Positions 1-7,024 of a DNA stretch of 7,710 nucleotides are shown piece by piece (position 1 is the first letter of the stretch; the number at the start of each line of letters is the position of its first letter). The stretch is from Candidatus Eiseniibacteriota bacterium (GTDB lineage: Bacteria; JAFGKV01), in NCBI GenBank assembly GCA_025453925.1, contig JALOPK010000154.1, positions 1 through 7,710 on the forward strand, given 5' to 3'. The notes beneath the pieces are model-generated. The model worked only from the letters and a program-made list of their open reading frames with translations, was not told where the DNA came from and did not search any database. The translations under genes and the position numbers were made by a program.

Positions 1-1
1 C

Positions 2-2437
2 CGCGGGGGCCGCTCCGGCGAGGTGACGTATGTGGTCGACGGCGTGAATACCACCGATCCTGTGACCATGACCCGGGGCATCATCATCGACAACAATGCC
101 ATCGCTGAAATGTCCGTGCTGTCTGGAGGGTTCAATGCCGAGTTCGGTGAGGCCATGTCGGGCGTGGTGAACATCATCACCAAGGAAGGCGGCGATCACT
201 ATTCGGGCGGGCTTGAGTACTATACCGATGACTTCCTAGGGGAGGAGTATGACTACGGCACCAACGACGTAAACCTCAACCTCGGCGGCCCGGTGCCGGG
301 TCTCAACGCCATCCTCAGGGAGGCGACGTTCTTCGCCTCCGGTTCACTGCAGGATACCGACAACCGATACCCCGGCGTCATTCCCAAACCGTACAACGAC
401 GAACAGCAGAAGAGCGCCGCCGGCAAGCTCCGGCTCACGCTTGGGCCCGGCATCAAGGCCGTCTTCTCCGGCAACTGGGCCCACAGCCGGTATCACGGGT
501 ATTCCCACGCCAGGTCGCGAGGGAACTGGCTCCAAGAAGGCCCGCGCTATGATCGCGGCAACAGCCAGTTGGGGGTATCGTTCACCCACAGCATCAGTCC
601 CCGAACCTTCTACACGGTCAATCTGGCCGGCTTCAACACCTACCTCAAGCGGCAGGCGCAGGACGGCAAGCACTACCGCGACTGGGGAATCATCGGCAGC
701 GGCATGGAGTGGGTCAGTGCCGTCATGGATTCGGTGTACTACGAGGATGTCGGATGGGTCTGGTACGATATCGAGAATCAGCAGTGGCACGGTACCACCG
801 CCGAAGAGCAGTGGCACCGCTACTACCAGAGCCTTGGCTGGTGCACGGTGGACAGCGTGGGGAACGTTACCTGGGACAATCTGGCCCATGAGCGCGAGGC
901 CAGAAACCGGCGATGGTATGACACGGGATCGTGGGAATTCACGTATGATTCCGACTCGACCGTAGTGGGGATTGAGTACGTACCCTTCGACGCGACCGCC
1001 TACCTCGAGGAGGTGGAAAGCAGCCCCAACCACAAGAGCGGCAAGTACGGTGGCGACATCCATCAGTTCTACGGCCGCGACCGCGACGAGTTCCGCCACT
1101 TCTACTATGACTTCGTGCCCTGGTGGCATCACAGAAACACGACCCACTATACCGCCGATGCGGCCCTGACCCATCAGTTGGGCCGGTTCAATCAGCTCAA
1201 AGCGGGGGCCTTCCGCCGATGGAGCACCCTGGAGCTCACCGACCTTCAGTTCCTCAATGAAAACCCGTACAGCGATCATTACGAGATGGAACCCGACAAC
1301 ATGGCGGCCTATGTCCAGGACAAGATCGAGTACGAGGATCTGACCGTGAACGCGGGGCTCCGGTGGGACTACTTCGACCCCAATGCGACGCATTTCGCTC
1401 AGATGGAAAGCCTCGACGTCGGCAGAGTTGACGCTGATCCAAAAGACCAGTTCAGCCCTCGCCTTGGCATCGCCTTCGCAGTCACGGACAAGAGCGTGCT
1501 CTACACCTCCTACGGCCACTTCTTCCAGCCGGTGGAATTGGGTGAGCTGTACCAGGGGCTCAATGCCGATGTGACCTCCGGCGTTCCTCTCCTGGGCAAT
1601 CCGGATCTTCCACCGGAGAAGACGGTGGCCTATGAAATCGGCATCAAACATGCCTTCAGCCCGGATCTGGCAGGCGAAGTGACCGCCTATTACAAGGATG
1701 TCGAGAACCTCCTGGCGACGCGGAAGATCATTTCGACCCTGAGTCAAAACCCTGTGAACTACACCATCTTCCTCATCGAAGACTTCGCGGTGGTCAAGGG
1801 CGTGGACATCACCGCCACGAAACGCGGGACGTCATACCTGTCGGGATCGGTGACATACTCCTACCTCGATGCCAAGGGTACGGGCAGCTCCGCCCGGGAG
1901 TACTACGAGCTGTTCCGCGACACGGAAACGCCGCTTCCGAAACGAGAGTACCCGCTGGAGTTCGATATGACCCACAGCCTGAAGGCAAATGTGAACTTCT
2001 ACATGCCGCCGGATTTCGGCCCCGCCATCGCCGGGTTCCGCCCGCTGGGGGATCTCAACACCAACCTCATGGCGTCGATCTCAACCGGCCCTCCGTACAC
2101 GCCGACCGACTCCCGCGGCAATCCCGGCGAGGTCGGCTCTCGCAGGCTGCCCAGCGTACAGACCGCCAACCTCCGCATGGACAAGTACATCACGGTCGGC
2201 GCGCTCGGCTTGGGGCTGTTCCTGGATGTGCGCAACCTCTTTGACCGGCACAACGTGGTGGACGTGTACCCGGTGACGGGGTTGCCTGACGATAACGGCA
2301 ATATCCCGCTTCGGGAGAGCTATGCCGACGAGGAGACCTGGCAGCGGGCCGTCGATAACTGGAAGCGCTACGTGGACACTCCCGACAACTACGACCAGCC
2401 CAGGACGATCACCGTGGGCGCCACCATGAGGTTCTAG
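2..2437 (+). CDS. TonB-dependent outer-membrane receptor, 5' truncated by the window edge
   Basis: Gated outer-membrane barrel expected to import or sense a ligand using energy from TonB-ExbB-ExbD. The reading frame is open from base 2, so the gene begins upstream; 811 residues are visible. Numbering from base 2, residues 1-16 (RGGRSGEVTYVVDGVN) and about 39-64 (SGGFNAEFGEAMSGVVNIITK and onward) are the typical end of a plug domain. The rest reads as alternating aromatic and polar beta-strands of the barrel, with the C-terminal family signature FLDVRNLFDR at 740-749 and a terminal phenylalanine (ATMRF) as expected for insertion by the BAM machinery. The signal peptide, any carboxypeptidase-like N-terminal domain and the TonB box would lie left of the window. 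An aromatic-rich stretch at residues 235-377 is probably a large surface loop. No SusD-type gene follows, so a SusC call is not justified. The substrate is not recognisable. The next gene starts 31 bases after the stop. Confidence 0.93.
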   Translation, partial: RGGRSGEVTYVVDGVNTTDPVTMTRGIIIDNNAIAEMSVLSGGFNAEFGEAMSGVVNIITKEGGDHYSGGLEYYTDDFLGEEYDYGTNDVNLNLGGPVPGLNAILREATFFASGSLQDTDNRYPGVIPKPYNDEQQKSAAGKLRLTLGPGIKAVFSGNWAHSRYHGYSHARSRGNWLQEGPRYDRGNSQLGVSFTHSISPRTFYTVNLAGFNTYLKRQAQDGKHYRDWGIIGSGMEWVSAVMDSVYYEDVGWVWYDIENQQWHGTTAEEQWHRYYQSLGWCTVDSVGNVTWDNLAHEREARNRRWYDTGSWEFTYDSDSTVVGIEYVPFDATAYLEEVESSPNHKSGKYGGDIHQFYGRDRDEFRHFYYDFVPWWHHRNTTHYTADAALTHQLGRFNQLKAGAFRRWSTLELTDLQFLNENPYSDHYEMEPDNMAAYVQDKIEYEDLTVNAGLRWDYFDPNATHFAQMESLDVGRVDADPKDQFSPRLGIAFAVTDKSVLYTSYGHFFQPVELGELYQGLNADVTSGVPLLGNPDLPPEKTVAYEIGIKHAFSPDLAGEVTAYYKDVENLLATRKIISTLSQNPVNYTIFLIEDFAVVKGVDITATKRGTSYLSGSVTYSYLDAKGTGSSAREYYELFRDTETPLPKREYPLEFDMTHSLKANVNFYMPPDFGPAIAGFRPLGDLNTNLMASISTGPPYTPTDSRGNPGEVGSRRLPSVQTANLRMDKYITVGALGLGLFLDVRNLFDRHNVVDVYPVTGLPDDNGNIPLRESYADEETWQRAVDNWKRYVDTPDNYDQPRTITVGATMRF

Positions 2438-2455
2438 CGCGATGACTCGCCAGGC

Positions 2456-2463
2456 AAAGGAGA
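2456..2463 (+). promoter_or_regulatory. Ribosome binding site that sets the start of the large exported protein
   Basis: AAAGGAGA lies five bases before the ATG at 2469. An in-frame ATG at 2442 has no purine-rich stretch in front of it and would put nine extra residues (MTRQAKENA) before a normal signal peptide. The site therefore favours 2469 as the start. Confidence 0.8.
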
Positions 2464-2468
2464 ACGCC

Positions 2469-5400
2469 ATGTCTACACGAATCACCCGAGTCGCCCTGGT
2501 AGTCGTCGCGCTGGTGCTGGCAGCAGTTCCGTCGGACGGCGCGATGCGCATCAGGCCGGAGCCTGGCCTCTGCCCGGCCCGCGCCCCGGCGCCGACGCTG
2601 GCGCCGATGTCCGATCAGTCCTACCCGGTCAGGGTGACCTGGGCCGGCGTCGGCCAGCTTCGCGCATTCACGGTCACCAATGTGGCCCTGCTGGGCCTTT
2701 ATGAACCGGCGGTGGGATGGGAAGGCTATGACGGCACCTGGCCGCAGGATGTCACCAATTGGAACGGCTACTGCTGCGAATGGCCTGCCGGCTCGCGCCA
2801 GTTCTACAGCTTCTCATCGGCAATCTGGGTCGGCGCGATCGTGCCAAGAATCGTCGCCGGGGACACCGTGCGCACCCCCATCGTCGCCACCGGCTCCTAT
2901 CAACCTGATCTGACGCCGGTGAGCCCGCTGTGGGCCAGCAACCAATGGGGCGCGCCCACTACCGCAGGCGAGGGACAGTTTCTCTTTGTCCAGCCGGGCG
3001 AAGAGGCCGCACCATTCCAGATCCAGTGGGGCGATTCCGCCGTCTTCGGCAACTATCTGTACTTCCCGCAGACCGATACGGCCTCCATCAACCCCCGTCG
3101 TCGAGCGGCCTTCGGTTCCGGCAGCTATGACCTTCGGCCGACCGACTTCGTCTCCCAGATGGACACGTACTGCATGCTGGGAGACTATGTGCCTGAGGAC
3201 CAGGGTTACTTCCTGTGGCCCTCATACGGCTATGATGTGGAGCCGTTGGGCGTTCGGATGGAGCAACGAACCTACTCCTGGAGTTATGGTCCGGCGGCAA
3301 ACTACATCTTCGTGAACTACAAGATCACCAACATGAACACCTTCGCCATCGACAGCGTCTATGTCGGTTTCTATATGGACAATGATGTTGGCCCGGGCGA
3401 TCTCGAAGCGGCAGGGGTGGGCCCCAATGACGACCTGATCGGGTTCGATCGCGCCCTGAACCTGGGCTACACCTTTGACTCGAACTTCAATGAGCCGGGC
3501 TGGGCAAGCAGCGCCGGCTACATCGGCGTCGTGCTCTGCGAAACGCCGCAGAACCCCGGGGCATCCGCTCCCCTGGGCCTCACGGCATTCTCGACGTGGA
3601 CCAGGGAAGGGCCCGAGCAGGATGTTGACCTCGAGGACCGGGACAACCTGAAGTATGCGCAGCTTCGCGGCACCGGCATACCGGACGATCCGGATGACCG
3701 GGTGTTCGAGACGTTCGAGGAACCACAGGACGTGCGCCACTTGAGCGGATCGGGGCCCTACATTCGGATGCAACCTGGCGAAACCGTCAGCGTCACCCTG
3801 GCGGTGGTCATGGGTCAGAGCCTCGATGATTTGAAGGGCAACACGCAGCGAGCGATCCAGCAGTTCCAGATGGGCTACCTGGGTACGGCCCCGCCGTCAT
3901 CTCCGCGGGTAACGGTCACGCCGGGAGATCGAAGGGCATTCCTGAGCTGGGACAACTCGCCGGAGCAGACCACCGACCTCATCACCGGCGAACAGGACTT
4001 CGAAGGGTATCGCATCTATCGATCACGCACGGGAGTGGAGGGAACCTGGCAGCTCCTGGCCGATTATGATGTCGCGGGCAGCACGACGGCGAAATCGGTG
4101 TCCATGAGCTATGCCCGGGGCGGCAGCGAACTCCGGTTCGGCTTCGCGGGCTTCTGGGGCGCGGGCCAGGACACCATCGCCTACGTCGGAAACGACTATG
4201 CGCTGGAGTTCCACGGCGATTCCACCTTCTCCGTCTTCAACACGGATCAGCAGAGCCTGTATTCCTACGACACAGAAGCACGCGATGTCTTCACTGGCGA
4301 CTTTTGCGTGGTCGATCCGGTCAACGATGCGGTGGTCTACCCCGCGCCCGAGACGGGCAATCCGTTCGTAGGCCCGTGGGTCGACGGGGCGCGGATCTAC
4401 ATCGATGGCTTCTACGTGCGCATTCAGTCGGGCGTGCCAGATCCCGCCGACCCGGCCGGGACGGTGTACGTGCCGGTCCAGGGCGACCTGTTCACCATCG
4501 CGGCCTTCGGATGGAACCTCGTTGGAGAACAGACTGGATTGTACTACTCCTACGTTGACGAAAGCTTGATGAATGGCCTGACCTACTACTACGCGGTGAC
4601 ATCGTATGACCGAGGTTCGCCGGCCCAGGGAATCGAGCCTCTGGAATCAAGCGTTTCTCAGTCGAAGACTCGCGTCGTCCCGCACTCACGACCGGTGGAC
4701 CGCATGGACTCCGATGCGCAATGGACCCGGCTCTCCCCATCCGTCGGCAACGGGGAGTTCTACGTGCGCGTGGCGCAACCCGCAAACGTGACCGGCCACA
4801 CCTATCGCGTGGAATTGATCGGTGAGGCAGGTGCGCCGGCATGGCAGGCAATGCTGCGAGACGTGGACGCTGACCGCGTCGTGTCAGAGGACATACCGGT
4901 GCTGCGGTGGGATTCCACCGACACGACGCAGGTGCGGCAGGTTCTCGTACCCGATGATCTGGCCGATGCGCCGCTCGTGGATGGGCTGTTGATGGTACTC
5001 AAAGCGTCAAGCCGTACACGGGTGGACGAGGTGAGTTGGACCGAAGGCAGCACCAGCACCTGGGTGGCCACGGCCCAAAACTGGAACCAGTATCTCGACC
5101 GGTTGGAGCCCTACAGCTACCAGATGACTTTCCCCGAGGGCGGAGGCGTGGATGTGGCGGGTAATCCGGTGCCGTGGCACATCCAGAATATGACCTTGAG
5201 CACACCCGCCAAGACACACCTCTTCCATGGAGCGGGAGGCGATCCCAACGCGTGGGATTCCAGCGACTACGTGTTCATCCTGAAACAGGGAGCAACGGCA
5301 TTCAGCCCGACTCAGGCGGTCATCCGGTTCTCCATGAACATGGCGGACAGTACGGGCCCCGCGGGCGTGAGCGATACGCTCCTGATTACGACCATGCGGC

Positions 5401-5768
5401 CCTATTACACGGGAGATGCCCTCGAGGTGCACACGGTGAGTCCAGAGACACCGCGGCAGCACTATGACCTGAGCGCGGTCCGGGTTGTGCCGAATCCCTA
5501 CTACTTGCGGGCGGCGTGGGACACCAACCAGTACAACCGCTGGGTAAACTTCGAGCACCTGCCCTCACGATGCACCATTCGGATCTTCACCGTTGCGGGG
5601 CTTTTGGTCCGGGAAGTGGAGCACCAGGCAACCGCGGATGACACATCCGCGCGGTGGGACCTCTTGACATCCGAGCAGATGCACTGCACGAGCGGGCTGT
5701 ACGTCTACCAGGTGGAAGACCGAAACACCGGGAAGACGGCAGTGGGCAAGTTCGCCATCCTACGATAG
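2469..5768 (+). CDS. Large exported protein with interrupted fibronectin III-like fold and FlgD-like/T9SS-like C-terminal domain
   Basis: The product is 1099 residues from the ATG at 2469. Residues 1-25 form a signal peptide: basic start (MSTRITR), then a hydrophobic run (VALVVVALVLAAV), with cleavage near 24-25. Residues of about 26-470 resemble the N-terminal part of large exoproteins common in FCB-type candidate phyla, with a Cys-Cys-Glu-Trp-Pro stretch (C102, C103, W105), a YKITN motif and a YVGFYMDNDVG motif. A fibronectin III-like fold starts near 478 (EGYRIYRS at 512-519), is interrupted at about 535-690 and resumes with TYYYAVTSYD at 705-714. A second region with DGLLMVLKA and TTMRPYYTGDALEV follows. 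The end (AVRVVPNPYY at 1003-1012 to VGKFAILR at 1092-1099) is a FlgD-like Ig-type domain of the kind used as a type IX sorting signal. No catalytic motif is seen. It is probably a surface or secreted structural or binding protein; its function is unknown. It sits between a TonB receptor and a PorV-like gene, and the next gene starts nine bases after its stop. Confidence 0.88.
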   Translation: MSTRITRVALVVVALVLAAVPSDGAMRIRPEPGLCPARAPAPTLAPMSDQSYPVRVTWAGVGQLRAFTVTNVALLGLYEPAVGWEGYDGTWPQDVTNWNGYCCEWPAGSRQFYSFSSAIWVGAIVPRIVAGDTVRTPIVATGSYQPDLTPVSPLWASNQWGAPTTAGEGQFLFVQPGEEAAPFQIQWGDSAVFGNYLYFPQTDTASINPRRRAAFGSGSYDLRPTDFVSQMDTYCMLGDYVPEDQGYFLWPSYGYDVEPLGVRMEQRTYSWSYGPAANYIFVNYKITNMNTFAIDSVYVGFYMDNDVGPGDLEAAGVGPNDDLIGFDRALNLGYTFDSNFNEPGWASSAGYIGVVLCETPQNPGASAPLGLTAFSTWTREGPEQDVDLEDRDNLKYAQLRGTGIPDDPDDRVFETFEEPQDVRHLSGSGPYIRMQPGETVSVTLAVVMGQSLDDLKGNTQRAIQQFQMGYLGTAPPSSPRVTVTPGDRRAFLSWDNSPEQTTDLITGEQDFEGYRIYRSRTGVEGTWQLLADYDVAGSTTAKSVSMSYARGGSELRFGFAGFWGAGQDTIAYVGNDYALEFHGDSTFSVFNTDQQSLYSYDTEARDVFTGDFCVVDPVNDAVVYPAPETGNPFVGPWVDGARIYIDGFYVRIQSGVPDPADPAGTVYVPVQGDLFTIAAFGWNLVGEQTGLYYSYVDESLMNGLTYYYAVTSYDRGSPAQGIEPLESSVSQSKTRVVPHSRPVDRMDSDAQWTRLSPSVGNGEFYVRVAQPANVTGHTYRVELIGEAGAPAWQAMLRDVDADRVVSEDIPVLRWDSTDTTQVRQVLVPDDLADAPLVDGLLMVLKASSRTRVDEVSWTEGSTSTWVATAQNWNQYLDRLEPYSYQMTFPEGGGVDVAGNPVPWHIQNMTLSTPAKTHLFHGAGGDPNAWDSSDYVFILKQGATAFSPTQAVIRFSMNMADSTGPAGVSDTLLITTMRPYYTGDALEVHTVSPETPRQHYDLSAVRVVPNPYYLRAAWDTNQYNRWVNFEHLPSRCTIRIFTVAGLLVREVEHQATADDTSARWDLLTSEQMHCTSGLYVYQVEDRNTGKTAVGKFAILR
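5475..5765 (+). other. C-terminal sorting-like domain (FlgD-like Ig fold) of the exported protein
   Basis: This segment encodes residues 1003-1099. It begins with a VRVVPNPYY motif, continues through strands NRWVNFEHLP, CTIRIFTVAGLLVREV and ARWDLL, and ends with SGLYVYQVE and GKTAVGKFAILR. The order (Pro-Asn-Pro start, an IRIFTVAG-type strand, a SGLYVY-type strand, a positively charged end) matches FlgD-like domains and, more loosely, the type A sorting domain recognised by the type IX secretion system. Two cysteines occur in it, one before the central strand and one before SGLYVY. Assignment as a working secretion signal is by family resemblance only. Confidence 0.7.
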
Positions 5769-5772
5769 GAGG
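5767..5772 (+). promoter_or_regulatory. Ribosome binding site overlapping the upstream stop codon
   Basis: AGGAGG shares its first two bases with the TAG stop of the preceding gene (5766-5768) and lies five bases before the ATG at 5778. A ribosome finishing the large exported protein would stop on top of this site, so translational coupling of the two genes is plausible. Confidence 0.85.
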
Positions 5773-5777
5773 AGACC

Positions 5778-6779
5778 ATGACCCGGACACACGTATGTAT
5801 GCAGAGCCTGGTGTTGGCGAGTCTTCTTCTTTGGAGTGGCGCCGCCCAGGCACGAATCGGAGGCGCGGGGACGCAGTTTCTCTCAGTGGGCGGTGGCGCG
5901 CGGTCCATCGGCATGGGTGGTGCGGTGAGCGCTCTGGGAGGGGACATTGAGGCGGTGTACTGGAACCCTGCCGGCATCGCACTGCTGGAGGGCACGACTG
6001 TGGGATTCACCCACACGATGCTCTACGCAGACATGTCGTTGGAGGATGCCGCGGTGGCGATCCCCGTCATGGACGGGGTCATCGGAGTCAGTGGCCTGGC
6101 CTTCCTATCCGGTGATATCGACGAGACCACCGAGGAGATGCCCGATGGAACCGGGGAGACCTTCTCGGCGAACTCCATGGCGGTAACCCTCTCGTATGGC
6201 CGCATGATGACGGACAAGTTCGCGGCCGGGCTGAGTTTTCGCGTGATCCGCGAATCCCTTGCCGACGTTTCCGCGACCAGTTGGGGATTCGATCTGGGCG
6301 GATCGTACCACGTTGGGTGGAACCTGCGCCTTGGCTTTGCCGTGGCGAACTTCGGGCCTGACATGGAGCTTTCCGGCACGGCGCTGGAGGAGACATGGGG
6401 CGACGATGAGTGGAGCGATACCCAGGACGACGATCTTCCCGCCCTTCTCCAACCGGAGCCGTATCCGATGCCCATGACGTTTCGTGCGGGCATCGCGTAT
6501 GACCTGGCGCTTGGCGCGGCGGGCGCGTTGACGGCCTCCCTGGAGGGCTCGCACCCGGTTGACCAGGATGAGGCGATGGCGCTCGGAGCACAATACGCCT
6601 ACGCCGGCCGGTACTTCCTCCGGGCCGGGTACAACACCGTCAACAACATGCAGTGGAGCGCCGGAGGCGGGGTGCGCATTCCCGCGGGCGGCACGGACGT
6701 GAGCGTCGACTACTGCTACCAGCAGCACGAGTACCTCGACGGGGTGCATCGCCTCGCCGTCGGCGTCTGGCCGAAGTAG
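5778..6779 (+). CDS. PorV/PorQ-family outer-membrane barrel protein
   Basis: The product is 333 residues. Residues 1-25 are a signal peptide ending in AAQA, with predicted cleavage before RIGGAG. The mature start carries the hallmark of PorV/PorQ (FadL-like barrel) proteins: GTQFLSVGGGARSIGMGG followed by a short Ala-rich segment and YWNPAGIALLEG. Later strands include SMAVTLSYGRMMTDKFAAGLSFRVI and WGFDLGGSYHVGWNLRLGFAVANFG, typical of the family. In Bacteroidota PorV is the outer-membrane protein that takes cargo by its C-terminal signal from the Sov/SprA translocon and delivers it to the attachment complex; PorQ has a related role. Here it follows directly a gene whose product has such a C-terminal domain, so a role in export or anchoring of that product is inferred. 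Residues 204-219 form a very acidic stretch, probably a loop. The protein ends in LAVGVWPK instead of a terminal aromatic residue. Other FadL-like functions cannot be excluded. Confidence 0.88.
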   Translation: MTRTHVCMQSLVLASLLLWSGAAQARIGGAGTQFLSVGGGARSIGMGGAVSALGGDIEAVYWNPAGIALLEGTTVGFTHTMLYADMSLEDAAVAIPVMDGVIGVSGLAFLSGDIDETTEEMPDGTGETFSANSMAVTLSYGRMMTDKFAAGLSFRVIRESLADVSATSWGFDLGGSYHVGWNLRLGFAVANFGPDMELSGTALEETWGDDEWSDTQDDDLPALLQPEPYPMPMTFRAGIAYDLALGAAGALTASLEGSHPVDQDEAMALGAQYAYAGRYFLRAGYNTVNNMQWSAGGGVRIPAGGTDVSVDYCYQQHEYLDGVHRLAVGVWPK

Positions 6780-6781
6780 CG

Positions 6782-6818
6782 ACACGGCAGCGAGGAGTGA
6801 GCCTCCTCGCTGCCGTGT
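6782..6818. terminator. Perfect 16-bp hairpin after the operon, without a T tract
   Basis: ACACGGCAGCGAGGAG (6782-6797) and its exact reverse complement CTCCTCGCTGCCGTGT (6803-6818) flank a five-base loop TGAGC. It begins three bases after the PorV-like stop codon, between convergent genes. No T run follows on either strand, so it is not a textbook intrinsic terminator. It may still end or protect the operon transcript, or act as a two-way barrier with the opposing recombinase gene. Confidence 0.65.
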
Positions 6819-6820
6819 AG

Positions 6821-6848
6821 TTCACAGTCTACAGTTTACGGTTCACGG
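6821..6848. repeat. Degenerate heptamer tract, four units of TTYACRG type
   Basis: Four consecutive seven-base units are seen: TTCACAG, TCTACAG, TTTACGG and TTCACGG. They start three bases after the hairpin. The tract is non-coding, and each unit differs from a TTYACRG consensus by at most one base. Confidence 0.7.
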
Positions 6849-6863
6849 TTGAGCTTCGCGGAG

Positions 6864-6884
6864 AGCTATCGGCTATCGGCTGTC
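6864..6884. repeat. Degenerate heptamer tract, three units of RGCTRTC type
   Basis: AGCTATC, GGCTATC and GGCTGTC follow one another directly, with a decayed fourth unit GGCTCTG at 6885-6891. The sequence differs from the tract at 6821-6848 but has the same seven-base period. AGAGC at 6862-6866 and GCTCT at 6886-6890 also bracket it as a weak inverted repeat. Confidence 0.65.
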
Positions 6885-6899
6885 GGCTCTGCGCTCGAC

Positions 6900-6911
6900 C
6901 CCACCGGTGGG
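6900..6911. repeat. 12-bp perfect palindrome CCCACCGGTGGG
   Basis: The site reads identically on both strands with no spacer. It lies between the heptamer tracts and the end of the recombinase gene. It could be a protein-binding site or a chance GC-rich palindrome; nothing nearby (no promoter, no start codon) says which. Confidence 0.4.
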
Positions 6912-7024
6912 AACCCCGCATCCAATTGTGCAGGGGCAACCGGCTCTTGGTCTAGCACCCAGAGTCGACGCACTGCGACGCCCCCTGTCGGGCATACCTC
7001 GCGCAGCGGTCTGTGGGCGCGGCT
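6912..7024. other. Non-coding spacer between the palindrome and the recombinase stop
   Basis: No convincing gene, RNA or promoter is seen in this stretch. Open frames crossing it are low-complexity Arg/Ser/Pro-rich readings of GC-rich DNA without family features. CAGGGG at 6931-6936 and CCCCTG at 6984-6989 form a short, widely spaced inverted repeat of doubtful meaning. Confidence 0.5.

Noticed and set aside
344-1747. 467-codon open frame on the - strand inside the receptor gene
   Set aside because: The + strand of the same bases encodes recognisable receptor sequence. The antisense product has no family motif or export signal and is what codon bias in GC-rich DNA produces.
2-2437. SusC of a SusC/SusD glycan-uptake pair
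   Set aside because: The following gene is not a SusD-type lipoprotein: it has an ordinary signal peptide without a lipobox and a different architecture. No glycan-degrading enzyme gene is nearby.
2442-2468. Upstream in-frame ATG as the start of the large exported protein
   Set aside because: No Shine-Dalgarno sequence precedes it, and it would place nine polar residues ahead of a well-formed signal peptide. The ATG at 2469 has AAAGGAGA at good spacing.
6821-6891. CRISPR array
   Set aside because: The units are seven bases long, degenerate and contiguous, with no spacers, and no cas genes are present.
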